DNA from: Tretioscincus oriximinensis
Lineage: Eukaryota > Chordata > Lepidosauria > Squamata > Gymnophthalmidae
Length of the DNA stretch: 64,000 bases
Reading direction: 5' to 3'
Assembly: GCA_022410635.1 (NCBI GenBank)
Contig: JAJVDF010000378.1
Span: 1,229,729-1,293,728 of the forward strand
Part shown: positions 59,398 to 64,000 of the stretch, piece after piece
Numbering within the stretch: the stretch's first letter is position 1
Layout: each line of letters opens with the position of its first letter
Notes under the pieces: generated by a model
The model's database searches: none
What the model saw: the letters and a program-made list of their open reading frames with translations, nothing else
What the model was told of the DNA's origin: nothing
Position numbers and translations under genes: made by a program

Positions 59398-60995
59398 ATG
59401 GGATGCAGCCTTTATCTCTGATTAATCCTAATAATACACACATACAGCCTCCGTTGATTAATTCAAACTGCCCCTCATTATTTGGCCTTCAGTGTTAAAA
59501 TCAAGTTGCTCAGCACTGTGCTGATTTCTTTTCTACATACATTAAATCTGCGTTGTCTCAGTTCTAATGTTGCAAAAACCAGGTTAGGCAAATCCAGATT
59601 TACTAATCCAGATGTAACATGGTAAGTATATAAAAATCCATTGATTACCAACCTTAAATTACCAACAGACATGCTGTGAAATAATATACGTTCACAACTG
59701 AAGTTGGACAAGGTCATGAAATTTTATTTTATTTTTGGAAAGTGTTTCTATGCATAAGCCCTGAGGTACAAATCCAAACCTCTCATATATTTCCAAACAT
59801 ATATTTGTTTATTTTTTATTAACTTGGATTCATTTATCGTAATCAAACATAAAAGGCCTTTACATTGCATACTTCAGCATTCAAAGCAGCTTTGGTAATA
59901 CAGAAGGAACACCTGAAGTGCAGCATTTAAATTCTGCAAAGTGGCTTTGTGATTTGTCACTCGAGTACTTACAAATAAGAGTATAAATGGCACTGATTAA
60001 AACATCCAAGAACACCTGTCTGGAAAAACCATATAATACTCATCAAGCGGTACAACTGAGGGGTTTGACTAAACAATTTATTACCACAGAATCAAGTGAT
60101 ACCACCATGGAATCTATAATATTGCTTTTTCTATACTTTTGGGGAATTTGTTGTACTATGTCTTGATGACATCACAAAAGCTTGTATTAAATACATACAG
60201 CANACATGCTTACGATCTTGACAGCAGCCTTGACAGGCCTTACAAACTCAAATACCTGCAGTTTCTAATATGCCTTGCTTTGGCAATATTCATACATGAA
60301 GTTCATGCACAATCTGTTAAGGCAGCAACTATCAACCTAGAAGCTGCATTTCAACAGCCATCTAAAATGGGCTGAACAATCAGGAATTTCAAAAGGAATT
60401 TATCCATTATTGTGATCACACCATCTTTTCAAAAGTATCTTATTGCACACGATCACATAGTTTGAAAAGGGGATGATCACTATAATGGGGAAAAAGAAAG
60501 CTAGTAAATTCCAAACACAGCTGTCCAGGTTTGGATAGGGGGATACCCCAGTTTCCCCACCCACAGGTGGATGTTTCCATTCTAAAAAAGGCTAGAATGC
60601 TGTTTCCTCAGTTANCAGTGTAGCTGGAAAGTCTAATTTGGAGAATAGGAAAAAAANGAGTCAATCTTATCTCATTTTCTTCTACTATTCTGAGATTGGG
60701 ACAAGGCCACAGAGACTCTTTATAAATNGATCTCAGTAGCTGGAATTAAAGGGAGACACAAATGATTACCATTAACATTTCAACTTAAAAATGTGGTTAA
60801 AAACACTGTGTTGTAGTTAAAAACTATCCATTTGTTTTACAAAGATTGATTTTCCTTGCCTGTTGTCAAATACTTCAGTAATTAGATGCTGGATTTTGCA
60901 AAAAGTATCTTAGCCAGTTTGTTTTTTTAAAAGAAGATTTATATCCCCGCTTTTCACCCTAGTATCTTAACAGATCACAAAAATATATAGATTAT
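59398..60995. other. No firm feature
   Basis: 60920-60960 (AGATTTATATCCCCGCTTTTC, then ACCCTAGTATCT) looks like a reversed SINE 3' end. No gene. Confidence 0.35.
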
Positions 60996-60996
60996 A

Positions 60997-61073
60997 TACT
61001 GCTCAAAACAATTAAGGGAACACTTTAACATACANTGTTAGTTNANGTGTTCCATTAATTNTTTAGAGCAGTA
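60997..61073. mobile_element. Mini mariner-type MITE
   Basis: TACTGCTCAAAACAATTAAG then GGAACACTT is mirrored by AGTGTTCC-like text and ATTAATNNTTTAGAGCAGTA, giving about 28-base arms and a very short centre. Flanking TA is present. The TACTGCTCAAAA end is common in vertebrate Tc1/mariner MITEs. Five Ns fall in the right half. Confidence 0.65.
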
Positions 61074-61224
61074 TATATATTGATCTAAATCACATATGGG
61101 TGGAGCTCCTAAACAACAAGGCTTCAAGTAGGCATGTAGCCCAGCTATAAATGGACAAAGTGAAGAGCAATATGGCAGGCATTTTAATTGTTTTTTACAT
61201 ATATCTTCTTTGATTGTTTCAAGG

Positions 61225-61345
61225 ATTGATTCTGCACTTCTCCATGAAGTAAGCTGAGTGACCCTGGNCTGCTCACAGTTCTTCAAAGTTCCCTCAACCT
61301 ATCTAGTTGAGAAAAGTAAGATATATTCTTCCTCCTCTCCTCCTC
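61225..61345 (+). mobile_element. MIR-like SINE fragment
   Basis: TTCTGCACTTCTCCATGAAG, TGAGTGACCCTGG, CTCACAGTTCTTCAAAGTTC then a pyrimidine tail. Matches the 43488 copy. Confidence 0.55.
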
Positions 61346-63204
61346 CTTCCTCAAGTCTGTAAGTGGGGTGAAGTTTTGCATTATATCCCATTCCACAGCA
61401 AAGTTCTATGTAGATGGGCTTGATTNATGAGGGCATTGTCTCCCAATAAACCAAATGATGATAGGACTTCCATGTCTANCTGCCAAATGAAGCACATATT
61501 GTCACACATTACTATTTGAAAAGTTTCATTTTTCTGCAGTATTTTCATTTAGGAATGATAGTCAGCTGACCTGCAGACCCATAGGATTACAGCCTGACAT
61601 TCTTTCAGCTGTATTCACATTTAAACAATTCATGGAATGAATGTGTGGATTCAGATTATGCTTGTGAGTCTGCATATGAAGTAGTTCTCCCTGGGATTCT
61701 TGATTATAGGATGTGATAAGAAAATACATACACACATACACACATACATTTCTCCTTATGCACATATCTATGCATTTTGCTATTTGTCAGTAATATAGTT
61801 TTAAACCTCAATAAAAATCTTAGTTTATGTACTTAGTTATGTAAGCCTTAGTTTATTAAGCTGCAATGTTTTGCCAGCAAAAGGCACTCTATGTACCTTC
61901 TTTCTGCAAGAGTTGTGTTCAATTAGTTGAATGGATGTGATTATCTAAAGAACCCAGTATGCACAAGATGGTACTATCTTATCTAATATTGCCCAGCCCT
62001 TTTATCCTCAGCAGGGCTACTCCTAGTTCTTGGCAAGAATAATANAATAATAAAACCATAGCTTATTTGGAAAGTGGATATGACTGATTGTTTTTGAGGA
62101 CTCTTTAAACAAAATCCAAGNAAGGAACATGAACTTGGACACAGACTTGTCTGAGAAGAGCTGTATGTCCATGACTACCATCATGAAGGAGTTCCTGATA
62201 AGCAGAAGGGCGCCGAGGTGTTGCTTTCCTGATTCTTTCTTCTTTTTCNTGGCTTGAACTTGAGTGTTATATTCTTTATCAGTCTTATTCTGTTTTGAAA
62301 TAAAGCTNCAATTACCCAAATCTCTCTATGTGTGTTTTATTGCCTCAAGGGCTGGTGTGTGTGCGTGTGTTGTCTGCTTCAACTGAAATGCTATGGCTCT
62401 ATTTTGATTGCTTATTTATTTTGTTAATTAGCAAACTTTGGCTATGTATTTATTATAGAAGGGGAAAAACACAACACTGAAGTCCAAGAAATTTATAATG
62501 TTAAAACTGCTTCTGNAATCTATTTGGTTTTAGATCACTATGAAGAAATGCTTTAGTATATCTGAAAGGAAAATGCCTAGTGTTTAAAAGCATTTGGAGT
62601 AGATAACATAATTCCTTTGTTTCACAGAGAGGAAGTTTAATTTAGAGTTCCCGAGAGCTATGCACTTCATTTTATTTTCCCCCAAATCTGTCTCTTCTAT
62701 TGGGAAATGCATTCCAATTTCAAATTCTCCTAATACTTGAAATTAAGCTCTGATCATATCACACAAGTAGAATTGGACAAAGAAGGGACAAATGTGTAAA
62801 AATAGATTGCTTTCTTTCCTAATATTTTATACAGAATTTAACAAGTTTTGTAGCTCAACTTTATGAGAAAGCCAGAGTTTTAAGGACAGAGGAATGTTTC
62901 ATGTGATAGAAGCACAATTGGAATCAAATCAATTTCTCCAATAAAGTTTTTGGAAAGCAGCTGCAATTAAGATGTTAGCAAAGAGCCTTCAACTTGGNAC
63001 CAAACTGCAATCCTGACCACATTTCTAACAGAAGCAAAAACAGGCTCCTTAGATAATAAAGAGCCATGGATAAAAAATTAATCTGATGAAAAAATGAGAC
63101 CTTAAAACAAGGCAAGAACATGATTTTACCAATGAAATCTTGACCAAAAAGGTCCTATGATCCACATCATGGCAAGACATGGTCAGATCACATCATCAAT
63201 AACA
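61346..63204. other. No recognised feature
   Basis: No gene signal. Short CACATA and GTGTGTG runs at 61728-61750 and 62357-62375. Confidence 0.4.
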
Positions 63205-63250
63205 ACAACGTTTATTTATAACATGCTTTTCACCAAAGGGCAGTACATTT
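63205..63250 (-). mobile_element. SINE tail fragment
   Basis: CAACAACGTTTATTTATAAC then ATGCTTTTCACCAAAGGGCA, matching 26525-26570. Confidence 0.45.
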
Positions 63251-63399
63251 TACTCATCTTAATCAGATATAATAAAAGTTAACGATTAAAATGCTAACAT
63301 ACTAATACAGCTGGATTTGCAATCAGAAATTGTGTTAGGTAAAATTAAGTTTAAAGCCCAATCTGGTAAATTAAGAAGAAAAGTTTTTCTAAACCTTCA

Positions 63400-63606
63400 A
63401 GAATTAGAACAAGTCTGAAGACTCATCTCTTTAACTTGGCCTTTGGGTGAAAAAACCCTGCTCTCCCTTCTCTACCCACAGATGCTGTTTTAATATGTTA
63501 ACCTGGTTTTAATATGTTTTTAATATATTGATGTTTTTTTATTATTAACGGCCCTGAGACCTTTGGGTATAGGACGGTATAGAAGTGCAAATAAATAAAT
63601 AAAAAT
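63400..63606 (+). mobile_element. L2-like LINE or SINE 3' end
   Basis: GAAGACTCATCTCTTTAACT, GGCCTTTGGGTGAAAAAACC, a T-rich part, then GCCCTGAGACCTTTGGGTAT, AGGACGGTATAGAAGTGCAA and an AATAAATAAATAAA tail. The best preserved copy of the family also seen at 10190. Confidence 0.65.
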
Positions 63607-64000
63607 AAGTGGCCTAAGGTCTTGTGGAAAATTATTGCATAAGTGAGGAAACGAATCTTGCAAAAACCTGTCTGGGGATTGTAGTGGGTGTTGGAGGAAT
63701 GGTCAAATAAGTGTTNTTTGTTGATTGTACACCTCCAACTGGGGTATACTAGGACAACATGGAAACCAAATAGTTGAGTGTATTTAATCGTAAAATCTAA
63801 ATTGCAGAATTGAGTTTTGGCTTNAATTGACAGTCAATGAAGAGATTTGCAAAGACCTGAAATGTTCAAATATTTCATTAGATTTTGAACTACTTGTACC
63901 ACCAAATTCTGCACTAACATCAGCAGCAAGAGAGAACACCAGGGAAAGCCTGCTAATAAGCTATTACAATAATCAAGTTGTGAAATTATAAGTGCTTGGA
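63607..64000. other. No recognised feature
   Basis: No gene signal to the end of the window. Confidence 0.4.

Overview
The window looks like nuclear DNA of a sauropsid vertebrate, most likely a squamate (lizard or snake). The evidence is AT-rich non-coding sequence dense in repeats: CR1 LINEs with the octamer-like 3' end (ATTCTATGATTCTATG-type), several L1 LINEs, MIR-like and tRNA-derived SINEs, hAT and mariner MITEs, and hairpin repeats typical of reptile genomes. Scattered single Ns mark a draft assembly. No host protein-coding exon, rRNA or functional tRNA could be supported, so the window is probably intergenic or a large intron. The species call is inference.

Layout. 1-2200: two related repeat copies carrying a hammerhead-ribozyme-like motif, the second in a head-to-head inverted arrangement; these are probably Penelope-like retroelement remnants. 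2950-8060: decayed CR1/L3-like 3' ends. 8600-9400: hairpin repeats, one with a 13-bp target duplication. 10190-12020: an L2-like LINE tail and a tRNA-derived SINE split by a hAT MITE. 12200-16620: a nearly full-length but broken APE-type LINE on the minus strand, interrupted by an LTR-like segment and an L2-like tail. 17125-17421: a second hairpin repeat with an internal 31-bp tandem array. 18400-20000: a GC-richer stretch with a short duplication and a tRNA-SINE. 21700-33000: SINE and LINE tails, microsatellites and a CR1 pseudogene with a suspicious 114-bp duplication. 34550-35220: nested foldbacks. 38200-40910: two L1 3' fragments in tandem. 45115-47860: a long decayed L1 ORF2 on the minus strand. 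48906-49234: an OC1-like hAT element. 51140-51668: a short L1 insertion with a clear target duplication. 52505-52920: a 400-bp polypyrimidine tract. 57000-61100: mariner and hAT MITEs. The rest shows nothing I can name.

There is no operon or pathway here. The interactions are between mobile elements: nested insertions give a relative history (SINE before hAT MITE; APE-type LINE before LTR-like segment; CR1 before an unknown insert). The most unusual signal is a hairpin core of the form CTGAAGA, stem, GAAA. It occurs both in a convincing hammerhead-like motif (105-145) and in the unrelated-looking hairpin repeats at 8621 and 17125.
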